Part shown: positions 56,031-64,000 of the stretch, piece after piece
Position numbering within the stretch: position 1 is the first letter of the stretch
Layout of the letters: each line of letters opens with the position of its first letter
Source of the DNA: Margaritifera margaritifera
Lineage: Eukaryota > Mollusca > Bivalvia > Unionida > Margaritiferidae
Assembly (NCBI GenBank): GCA_029931535.1
Contig: JAQPZY010001660.1
Location: 6,766,001 to 6,830,000, forward strand
DNA length: 64,000 nucleotides
Direction of reading: 5' to 3'
Notes under the pieces: model-generated
The model's input: the letters and a program-made list of their open reading frames with translations, nothing else
Told to the model about the DNA's origin: nothing
The model's database searches: none
Translations under genes and position numbers: made by a program

Positions 56031-56221
56031 TGGGGGAGTAAAACTAATTTTAATGATGTAATACTCATGTGTTGCTATTGTGTAGCTGGCTCTTTTCCAG
56101 ATGGAAAATACCCTGATGGTCAGATGAGAATTCGTCCTTCCATAGGGTGAACCAGAAGGTTCTAGAATAACAGGACGCCCCTGGTCCAACCTGTAGCTAC
56201 CTTGCCCATGCACAGTGTCCT

Positions 56222-57020
56222 TCATTCTTTTTCAGGAATCTGACAATGGGACTGATAAGCTCTCTTGATAGTTATTGCAATCCACCTTGAAATGGTGGAA
56301 GCTGAAATATCAGTTGAACTATTAATGAGAAGGAAAAGACGCTTCCTACCCCTTCTTCTCTCTTTATAGATAGCCAAATAAAAATATAAAGCTCTAACTG
56401 GACATAAAAGTCTATCCTGATCATCCCCAGCACAGATACGACTGAGACTGGGGATCTCAATCTGGAGTGGAGCAACCGATAGAAGCTGTTTTATGCTGAA
56501 AAACCTGCTTGGCAAAGGAGAGAAATGGACTCATAATTTCCAATGAACCGTATACAGCCTTGCTGAATGGATAGGGCATGAAGCTCGCTCCTTTGTCTTG
56601 CAGATGCTAAGGAGAGCATGAAAACAGTTTTGATGGTAAGATTCTCGAAGGAAGCTTCACCCAAAGGTTCATAGGGGATTTTATTTAGAGACCACAAGAC
56701 ACAAGAAAGATTCCATCTAGGCATTAGCGAGACACTGCTCTTTGCAGCTCAAAATACCTGATCAGAACTGCTAAGTTTGAGTCTGTCACAATGGCTGGGC
56801 CCTTTGTAAAAGTAAAAGAGTGTTCGATAGGGCTGTCTTATAGCCTTTTATAGTAAAAACCAAGCATTGTTTCTCTTCAAAAAGGAAGAGAAGAAAATCA
56901 GACTGTGCTCATAGAGGGACAGCTAGGATTGACACACTTTCTACTACACCAATCACAAAAGATTCTCCATTTGGTATCATAGCCCTAAGACGTAATCATC
57001 TCCTGGAATGAATGATGCAC
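56222..57020 (-). pseudogene. DIRS-like tyrosine recombinase, copy B (C-terminus lost)
   Basis: The minus strand shows PRWNLSCVLWSLNKIPYEPL, then TVFMLSLASARQRSELHALS containing the first catalytic Arg. It continues with SLSRICAGDDQDRLLCPVRA and RKRLF...STISRWI. A frameshift near 56510 separates the two parts. The HxxR box and nucleophile Tyr are not found; after IKRAYQ the sequence diverges, so the C-terminus is deleted. The N-terminal part (57020-56740) is full of stops. Confidence 0.82.
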
Positions 57021-57289
57021 TTGGCAACTTTGTTCAAAAACTTCTCTTTGCAGAGAGATTGTTTGAGATGAGCCAAGTGTGAAGGTGGAGAATCTTTGGG
57101 CTGTTGTGTAGGAGACAGCCCTTGTGCTGCGACAGGAGGTCCTTCCTCTTGGGTAATGTCCTGGGATGGTCCACCAGCAGGTCGAGAATATCGTTGTACC
57201 ATGATCACTGGGGCCACAGAGGGGTTATCAAAATGAGCTGAGCAGTGGAGTTTATAACTTTGTGAAGTACTTGTGGGATCATCCTGAAG

Positions 57290-57721
57290 GGTGGGAAGGC
57301 GTAACCAAACAGACGATCCCACTTCAGTCTGAAAGCATCCACTGCCCAGGCCCTCTAGTTGGGGGAGCTTGTTGTTTAGCTTTGTAGCAAACAAGTCCAC
57401 CATTGGAGTCCCCCAAAGTCTGAACAGGGAATCTGCTATAGATTGCTGTAGAGACCATTCCATGAGGACTATTTTCCCCTTCCTTGGTAGACTGTCCACC
57501 AAAATATTCTTTTTTCTGGGAATGTGGCAAACTTGGAGGGTAACCCCTTCCGAGGTTGCCCAGCAAAGGAGATTCCAAACCTCCATGCAGAGAGAAGGGG
57601 CATGTGTGCGTCCTTGTCTCCTGAGGCAAGCTACCACTGACATGTTGCCGGAGGAGACCATCATGCAGTGACCTCTTATTTTGTTGACACTCCCCTCAAG
57701 GGTTAAGAATGCTGCCTTCAT
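57290..57721 (-). pseudogene. DIRS-like RNase H region, copy B
   Basis: Part of a 241-codon open minus frame. It shows NMSVVACLRRQGRTHAPSLC, VCHIPRKKNILVDSLPRKGK (catalytic Asp in the DSLxR motif), then MEWSLQQ and TPMVDLFATKLNNKLP. This is the RNase H plus tail typical of DIRS polyproteins. The rest of the frame (57300-56996) continues towards the recombinase in a shifted frame. Confidence 0.82.
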
Positions 57722-57899
57722 TTTTAAGTTGTTGATGTGGAGGATAGTTTCTTCCTAGGACCACAAACCCTGAAGAATCAGTTCTTCCGGCTCCAGATGA
57801 GTGAGCCACCCTGAATCTGATGCATCTGCAAACAGATAAGAGTGGGGTTCGGGGGTGTGCATGGGGACTCTGGCCAGAAACTGGTTCTGATCAAACCAC

Positions 57900-58760
57900 T
57901 ATATCAGATGATGGTGGAAATCCTGACCTAGAGAGATCTGACCACCTAAAAGAGAAACTACAGAGGATGCAAGTGCAGTCTGCCTAGGGGAACTAGGTCC
58001 ACTGTAGAGTTCAAGGTCCCTAGCAGAGAAAGAAAAAGACAAGCCGACAACATGGTCTTTGCTCTCAGCACCTCTAACTGGGACAAGATCTTGTCTACTC
58101 TATCTTGAGGGACATGGACTAATTCTTTAAAAGGAAATTCAACCTCACATAGATGAAATCTTGAGATATAGTAAACTCAGATTTCTCTAGGCTGGGTAAA
58201 AGACCCAGACTGGTCACTATGGACCAACAGCGAGACAGATCTAGTCTGAGGAACTCTAGCTGGCCATTGTGGATCAATCAATCATCAAAATACTGGAGAA
58301 TTGGGATACCCAGTGACTATAAATGTGCTGCAACTACTCCAATGGCCCTGGTAAACACTCTAGGCAGAGCTAAAAATTGGAAGACCTCCCATTCCCAGCA
58401 AAACTGGAGGTACTTCTTGGAGGTCCTTCCTCTGTGGAGCAAAAGATAGGGATGTGAAGGTATGCATCCAGAAGATCGATGGAGACCGCCCAGTCACCAG
58501 GTCTTATGGCATTCCTGACTGAGGCTGTGGTCTCCATCTTGAAAGGTTCCTCCTGCAGAAATCTATTTAGGGAGGAAAGGTCGATAATTAGACAGAACTT
58601 TCCCCTTTCTTTGGTACCAGGAAAATCTGGGAGTAGAAGGCCAGAGATTGGTCATTGAACACCCTTCTGAAGAAAGGAGTGAACCTCTTCCTTTAATCAC
58701 ACCAGATTCAACTGGTGAAAGAATTTACTAGAGGAGGAAGATCCCACAACTGAAGCCAGT
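57900..58760 (-). pseudogene. DIRS-like reverse transcriptase, copy B
   Basis: Minus-strand segments in shifting frames: FYSQIFLVPKK (about 58640), GDWAVSIDL-type sequence (about 58480), KYLQFC (about 58410), then ILQYFDD at about 58297-58281. YFDD is the catalytic box and is followed by a stop where DIRS RTs have Trp (TGG to TGA). Inactive. Confidence 0.75.
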
Positions 58761-59029
58761 AACAACCTTTTATAATAGAAGGGACCCAGCCATCAACTGT
58801 TACGCCAGATCAAGCCTCTGAAAAGAGGTTTCGTTTGGCACGTACAGGAACCAACATAAGAAGGACACCCTGCAGGAGAGGTAGCGAGTTCCTAGGGCTG
58901 TCCACCCTGTCTCGACCCGATCCCTATCCCCTTTTAGGGCTTGACTGCCAAGGGGGAGCTCTTTCTAATGGAGTTGTTGCTTTGACTGGGGCCAACGGAT
59001 GATTTCACTTCTTATCTGGTTTTGAAGGG

Positions 59030-60800
59030 CTAGGAGCGGATGTGAGGGACTGGTGTTTTTGGTCTCTCAAATCCTGAGAAGCCACAGAGGGGATGAGCCC
59101 TCTGAAGAGAGTCTGCCTCCAGGGGAGCAGCCCTCAGAAGGCTCTTACTGTGCTCTAGTAAGAACTTGGATATGTCCAGAGCAACATCCCTGTGGAGGTG
59201 GAGAAGCTCTGTTGACAAGGCCATGGACAAGGATAACACATGCATAGAAGATTTTTGCCACTGCTTCCAACAAATGATGAAGACAGAGGGAGTCAAGCCC
59301 AGGTCTCCATAGAAATACCCACTTGTGCCACCTCAGCATCAAAAGTGGGCAGTTTAGTGGGCCAGGAAGGGGTATGAACCTTATAGTTAGAAGCAGCAAC
59401 AAAGGGTTTCAATGTAGAGGTGGAAAACAGACCACCCCTTACATTGTCTAGCAAAGTCTTGGCCCTTACTAAACCTTTGAGAAAGCTCCGTAATTGTAAC
59501 CATTGTGAGGAAGCAACAAGAGATCTGGTTGAGAATTAGCCCCAGAAAGTTTTTACAAACTGGAAAGAATTTTAGAGTCACCAGAGCCTGAAAGTTTGGG
59601 ACACAGGTCACTGGGCAAAAGACGGTTAACCTCATTTACTGCTTTGTCAAAAAGCCAGCTCTCTTCCTCCTCTGCTGCCTTGACTGATGGGTGAAAGGAG
59701 GTAGGGAACCAAAGGGAGGGGATGCCATGTCAGTCTGTTTTGTATCAAACTCATGGAAATAACAACGACAGAAAGAACATCTTCATCCCACTCTCTCTCT
59801 CCTGGGTGGCAGAATTATGTGACCCAATGTCTCTCTGTTGTGGGGGAGACTTGGGGATAAGTCCCTCGGGTCTCAGAGAAGGATTACCAAATTCTCTTCA
59901 GAGACTCTTAAGGTTATTGGGCCCACTCCCAAGGGAGGTAATAAATGGGTGGAGAGTGAGTCACGCCCTCCCATTAGGGAGGAGCAGCACTCTTTCTTTT
60001 CCACTAGGACAGAGAGCAAGTTGTGCCCTCCCATCAGGAAGGAGCAGCATCCTCTTACGTGCAGAAGGGCAGAAAGTGAGTTGTGCACCCCCCCCTTCCC
60101 GTGAGGGAGGAGCAGAAATCCTCTACTCACCGCCAGCTCAGTGTAAGCTGAAATTGAGTTGGACCCCCCCCCCATAAGGGGGGATTAGTACCCTTTCAGT
60201 CCCCAGGTCCCATTGTTGGAGACAGGATTGAGCCACAAGGAAAGGAGAGAGCTTAGATATAAATCTATTGGATCTGGGGAAGGGTCTTCCTACAGATCTG
60301 AGTCGCCTGACTGGGCATTGACCGGGCACCTGGAGTGGTGCACCAGTCACTGGTCTATGAGTACCAGTCACGTGTCAGTGGAGCCCCTATGCTACGGGGA
60401 TAGGGATCAGGTTGAGCCCCCCCCTTCTCCAGACTGCTGTTTCATCCTGTGGGGGATTGGGAATTGGCTTACAGACACCGGATTAGGGAAGGGAATCAGA
60501 TCACCAGCCCCCTTTTCCTATAATCCCTCAAAATCCTTACAGGATGTGGGGCGTTCCACCACTGGGAAGTGATTGGCCCTTTTCCTGCATGCAGCCATTG
60601 AGGACCTTGGCCACATGGTAGAGAGGTTGATGCTTGCAGGCCGTGGACCTACATCTTCCTTTTTTGAAGTTGGGTCAAAACAGAGGGAGGGAATCAGACC
60701 TTCTTCCCCCAAATGCACCAGGAGGGTAGAGAGTTGCTCTCACCCACCTGCTGAGTTGGCTACTAGGGACAGTCCATTACCTCCACATGAGGAGTTAGGG
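59030..60800 (-). pseudogene. DIRS-like gag region, copy B, with internal tandem repeat
   Basis: The minus frames 59296-59030 (LLHLHRDVALD, SKSLLRAAPLEADSL) match copy A. Further upstream, 60175-59940 holds about four ~60-bp repeats with 'agggaggagcagca' and 'agtgagttgtgccc', translating as repeated (C)CSFLMGGHNLLSVL-like units. I infer a gag-like role from position only. Confidence 0.5.
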
Positions 60801-60812
60801 TTCAAGTTCCAA

Positions 60813-61005
60813 ATAAATAACAATTAATAAGAGCTAAGGTTTCTAGTAAACACACAGGTATTACAGGTAAAATGTTCGCAAACAAAGTACTAGATTGCAA
60901 GACCATTAACTGCACATTTTCATGAAGATGGACAAATCTAAAATATTTAGAAGCACATTTACCAACCTCAAATAAACTTGAAAGTTAAGAGGTCACTATA
61001 CTACA
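60813..61005. other. Unassigned spacer between elements
   Basis: AT-rich DNA between the 5' side of DIRS copy B and the GIY-YIG fragment. No motif seen. Confidence 0.3.
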
Positions 61006-61209
61006 CATAATGTTATTTATTTACTCACCTGCCATCTCTGTGGCAAACAATATGTAGGTGAGACCAAAAGGGAATTCCAAGTGAGATTTAAAGAACACTT
61101 ATCTGATCCAGAGCTCTCTAGTAGCAACATTAATCGGAAAGATAGAGAACTTTATTGGATACACCAATTGATTACTCTACAGCCAGTAGGGATTAACATC
61201 TCTGTTTAA
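61006..61209 (+). pseudogene. GIY-YIG endonuclease fragment (Penelope-like type)
   Basis: The plus strand reads NVIYLLTCHLCGKQYVGETK, RFKEHLSD, then RELYWIHQLITLQPVGINI and a stop. VIYLL and YVG are the GIY and YIG strands; CxxC between them and the Lys/Arg-Glu-Tyr-Trp helix are typical of the endonuclease at the C-terminus of Penelope-like retroelements. Upstream RT is absent. The next 100 bp may be the family's tail. Confidence 0.8.
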
Positions 61210-61339
61210 ACGGGAGCTCAGGCATTTCAAACTTAATTAATTTTATTTTCTCCCTTGCAAATTTAGATGTTCAGGCCCCAATGTCTTTTGCTGGAAGTAA
61301 ATCAACTCTTCTGAGGAAACACTTTCCTCCAATTACCGC

Positions 61340-61952
61340 CCTTACATGAAGCGATGTACAAACATTGCCAATCTTTAGAGCAACACGTTAATATTACACA
61401 TTTAGGTTTAAGAGTGACCTGCCACCAGTGTCATAAATTTTCAAACGGAAAGTAGATCTCATAAAACATGAGAAGAAGAATCCTATTCCAATGGACGTCT
61501 CTTCTACTGGACTCCTAAATCACACTGATAAGGTGGTGGATACAATCTGTGATACCACCCTCTTACATCCTACTTTGAGTGATGTATCAGAAATCATGGA
61601 AATCGACTCAAAAGAAGGATATTCTTTTGAGGACATAATTTGTCGTACATCAAATTGGAACATTCTGCCAGTCGAGACATTTGGACCCGATCTGGCCATT
61701 TTCTCCTGTGAAAATATTCAGGATACACTTTTCTCATTCAAGGACCCATTAGACCATGATACAATTCGCCCTTACATCAACCCTGTGGACAATCTCTTGA
61801 TTCTGCCAGGATTGGTAATACATAAACAATTTGATACCCCGGCAAACACTAACACAACTACAAACCTATATAATACCATGGCGGTTTTATGTTTTGCAAT
61901 TCAGTCATTAACTATATTCATTCACAATATGCAGGATAAAAAGTCCTTGTAA
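61340..61952 (+). CDS. Hypothetical ORF with C2H2-like finger just upstream
   Basis: An open frame of 153 codons from ATG 61491 to TAA 61952. It is open further 5' to about 61437. It is acidic, with many Asp, Thr and Asn and a hydrophobic stretch near the C-terminus (MAVLCFAIQSLTIFI, about residues 129-143). Directly upstream, one frame away, is LGLRVTCHQCHKFSNGK, then DLIKHEKK, which looks like a C2H2 finger split by an indel. Family not recognised. It ends 20 bp before the DIRS terminus, so it may belong to a transposon. Confidence 0.4.
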
Positions 61953-61971
61953 TTAGAAAATGTATTTTTTT

Positions 61972-62268
61972 TGGGGGGGGGGGGTAAAACTAATTTTAAT
62001 TATGCAATACTTACCCATCATTATTATATAGCTTATTACTTTTTCGTGTCGAAAAATCTTGTCCGTTCGATGTGAAAACATCCTCCCACTTAGAGTGGAG
62101 ATTTTGTCAACAAGACACGTCACACCCGTGCACCTCTCTGCGCCTGCGCAAACATTCATCTTTTTCATAGACGAAATTACGCCAGGACATCAGAGCGGGA
62201 TGGGAGGAGGGCATTTGATAATAGTGATGGGTAAGTATTGCATAATTAAAATTAGTTTTACCCCCCTA
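61972..62268. repeat. Inverted terminal structure of DIRS copy C
   Basis: The sequence 'ggtaaaactaattttaatta' + 'tgcaatacttacccatca' at 61983-62022 is repeated in reverse complement at 62224-62263 with at most one difference; about 200 bp lie between. A further direct partial copy 'caatacattaccctatcact...tatatagct' is at 62290-62323. The left arm is also present at the 3' end of copy B (56037-56070). DIRS elements are known for inverted termini of this sort. Confidence 0.8.
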
Positions 62269-62449
62269 AAAACTACATTTTAATAGCAGCAATACATTAC
62301 CCTATCACTATTATATAGCTGAATTGGTCAGTTAGGCGGGTAGGCTGATGTTAAACTGATCAAAAACAGAGAAAAATGGAAAGTACTCACCATTTGAGGG
62401 AGAGATCCACTTTACAAATTGTTGGAGTCCCTCTGGGCCACATGTTGTG

Positions 62450-63440
62450 TTGCAACTATGGGTCCCAAGAGAGAATACCTGCGCAATTAGCAGAGGTAGA
62501 GAAGGTAGTATGGGATCGCCAAAATGCTGCCTTCATGATGTATTCTAAGGAAGAGTGATTAGATAGGCCCATGAGGCAGCGACGGCTTGAACCTCATGGG
62601 CTTTTAGTTTCGTAAACGAGAGGTCTCTATCAGTAAGGGACTGATAAGCTCTTTAATTGAGGTGACAATCCACCGTAAAATAGTGGAGGCCGAAATTTCA
62701 ACGGGACCCTTAAGGGGAAGGAAAAGACGTTTCCTGCCCTTTCTTTTCACTTTTGAAGCATTTAGATAGAAACGCAGTGCCCTAACTGGGCATAAAAGGC
62801 TATCTTGATCATCTCCAGCACAGATTCGACTGAGACTGGGGATCTCTATAGGTGATGGAGCTACCGCAGGTAACTGAATTTTTATTTTTTTTTTTTTTTT
62901 AAATCCTGGCTGACAAAGGAGGGAAATGGATTCGTAATTGCCATTAAACCGGAGACAGCCAGTGTCAACAGACAATGTATGAATCTCGCTACGTCTTCTC
63001 ACAGATGCCAAGCGAGTAAAAACACAGTCTAGAGTGTGAGGTCCTGAAAGGAAGCCTCACTCAATGGTTTATAGGGGGTTTTGGTTAAGGACCGTAAAAC
63101 ACATGATAGATTCCATCTTGGGGTAAGAGAGCAGGAGACAGGTCTCTGCAGCTCAAAATACTGAAAGAGATCAGCAAGGTGCGGATCTGAACCGATTTCC
63201 GAGCCCTGAGAAAATTTAAGTGTGTTAGAGATGGCAGCTCTATAGCCCTTGAAAGTTGAAACTGAAACCTCTTTTGTTCTCGAAAAGAACAAAAGGAAAT
63301 CAGCAATGGCAGTTACCGAGGGACAGCTGGGATCAACACGTTTCCTACTGTACCAATCACAGTAGATTCTCCACCTGGCATCATAGGCCTTGGATGTAGA
63401 AGCTCTCCTGGCCTGAATGATGCAACTGGCAACCCGGCCC
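62450..63440 (-). pseudogene. DIRS-like tyrosine recombinase, copy C
   Basis: N-terminal core-binding region: RASTSKAYDARWRIYCDWYS and FKGYRAAISNTLKF. Catalytic domain: PRWNLSCVLRSLTKTPYKPL, then SVRRRSEIHTLSVDTG (first Arg), SLSRICAGDDQDSLLCPVRA and RKRLFLPLKG. The HxxR box reads AHEVQAVAASWAY near 62590, with Arg changed to Gln, a CGA-to-CAA type change. Then there is a stop, followed by IMKAAFWRSHTTF, where the Tyr expected soon after is missing. A poly-A/T run at about 62880-62902 breaks the frame. Inactive. Confidence 0.83.
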
Positions 63441-63589
63441 GAAAACTTGTTCTGGCGGATAGATCACTTGAGATGAGCCAAGCGTGAAGGTGGAGAATGT
63501 GTGGGCTGTTGCGCAGGAGGGAGCCCCTGTGTTGTGACAGAAGATCCCTCCTGTAAGAAAGAGACCTGGGTTGATCTATCAGTAGGTCT

Positions 63590-64000
63590 AAAAGATCGTT
63601 GACCAAGATCGTTGGGGCCATAATGGAGCTATGAGAATGATCCGGGCAGTGGAAGTTCTTACTTTTTGCAGAACTTGCGGTAGTAGTTGCAATGGTGGGA
63701 AGGCGTATGCGAACAGACGATCCCACTGGAAGCTGAATGCATCCACTGCCCAAGCTCTCTGGTCCGGGATTGGAGAGACGTAAAAGGGAAGTCTGTTGTT
63801 GAGCCTGGTCGCAAACAAGTCCACAAGGGGCCTTCCCCATAGTGAGAAAAAGGGATTCTGTCACTTTGCGGTAAAGAGTCCATTCCATGAGAACTGATTT
63901 GCCTGACCTGGACAGACTGTCCGCTAAAACGTTCTTCTTCCCTGGGATGTGGTGAACTCGGAGGGAAATGTTCTACGAGGTGGCCCAGCGGAGGAGGTTC
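63590..64000 (-). pseudogene. DIRS-like RNase H region, copy C (partial)
   Basis: The minus strand reads HHIPGKKNVLADSLSRSGKS (catalytic Asp in ADSLSR), MEWTLYRKV, then after a frameshift LVDLFATRLNNRLPF and WAVDAFSFQWDRLFAYAFPP. It is cut by the window end. Confidence 0.82.

Larger units (their letters stand above)
56033..60812 (-). mobile_element. DIRS-like retrotransposon, copy B
   Basis: A nearly full-length relic on the minus strand in the order gag-like region (60800-59030), RT (58700-57900), RNase H (57721-57300) and tyrosine recombinase (57020-56222). The 3' end is at about 56033 (plus 'gggggagtaaaactaatttt'). The same end sequence is found at copy C (61975). RT + RNase H + tyrosine recombinase without integrase defines the DIRS/Ngaro order. 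No methyltransferase domain is seen between RNase H and recombinase. Many stops and frameshifts. Confidence 0.8.
62270..64000 (-). mobile_element. DIRS-like retrotransposon, copy C (runs off window)
   Basis: Read on the minus strand from the window edge: RNase H (64000-63590), tyrosine recombinase (63440-62450), then the 3' terminus. It is better preserved than copy B, and the two copies match segment by segment. The 5' part lies beyond 64000. Confidence 0.82.

Noticed and set aside
60518..60827. Short overlapping ORFs on both strands at the DIRS copy B 5' side
   Set aside because: Shadows of a GC-rich, gag-adjacent region; no conserved segment shared with copy A.

Overview
This window is nuclear DNA of an animal, most likely a bivalve mollusc. 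It is AT-rich and has no operons, no CRISPR array and few intact reading frames. It is dense in minisatellites and relics of LINE, DIRS, Penelope, hAT, piggyBac, pogo and mariner elements. The bivalve call rests on dispersed motifs I know from bivalve genomes: an AGCTCACCTGGCC..GAGTGAGC-type repeat near 21.6-22.1 kb, an AGCTCTACTGGTCATAGACC-type repeat near 5.5 kb, and 'caaggtcaaggtcaca' tracts near 0.3-0.5 kb. No species can be named.

The one host gene I can reconstruct is a caspase on the minus strand, in five coding exons spread over 27.5 kb (48700 down to 21239). The exons are 48490-48700, 45846-46063, 38597-38765, 33429-33623 and 21239-21480. All introns are GT-AG, all junction phases agree, and the exon lengths sum to 1035 nt (344 codons plus stop). 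The protein has no long prodomain, keeps the His/Cys dyad and the Asp-binding arginines, has a very long linker between the large and small subunits, and has lost the usual aromatic residues of the substrate pocket.

Layout: 1-1.7 kb degenerate dispersed repeats; 1.7-4.4 kb a LINE relic (+) with an internal tandem repeat; 4.7-8.5 kb minisatellite and dispersed repeats; 8.5-10.9 kb DIRS-like copy A (-); 12.0-12.5 kb mariner relic (-); 13.9-14.25 kb 38-bp minisatellite; 15.4-15.9 kb LINE 3' end (-); 17.0-18.9 kb LINE (-) split by about 22 copies of a 43-bp repeat; 19.8-20.2 kb 29-bp minisatellite; 21.2-48.7 kb the caspase gene. Intron 4 (21.5-33.4 kb) holds a 50-bp satellite with an inverted head, a piggyBac relic nested in it, a hAT relic nested in the piggyBac, and a second non-autonomous hAT element. 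Intron 3 holds a 1.3-kb palindrome. Intron 2 holds an internally deleted pogo element and about 30 copies of a 64-bp repeat. Upstream of the gene are a 50-bp satellite (50.2-51.5 kb) interrupted by a Penelope-like inverted repeat and by a 2.6-kb element with TA duplications, then a second hAT copy (-), DIRS-like copy B (56.0-60.8 kb, -), a Penelope-type GIY-YIG fragment (+), an unidentified zinc-finger-like ORF (+), and DIRS-like copy C (-), which runs off the window.

Two themes recur. Several minisatellites arose by amplifying short pieces of transposon sequence. Three DNA-transposon families (hAT, piggyBac, pogo) survive only as proteins that keep N- and C-terminal domains but lack the catalytic core. 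Exon calls, phases and repeat structure were read directly. Family names come from motif recognition without database searches.
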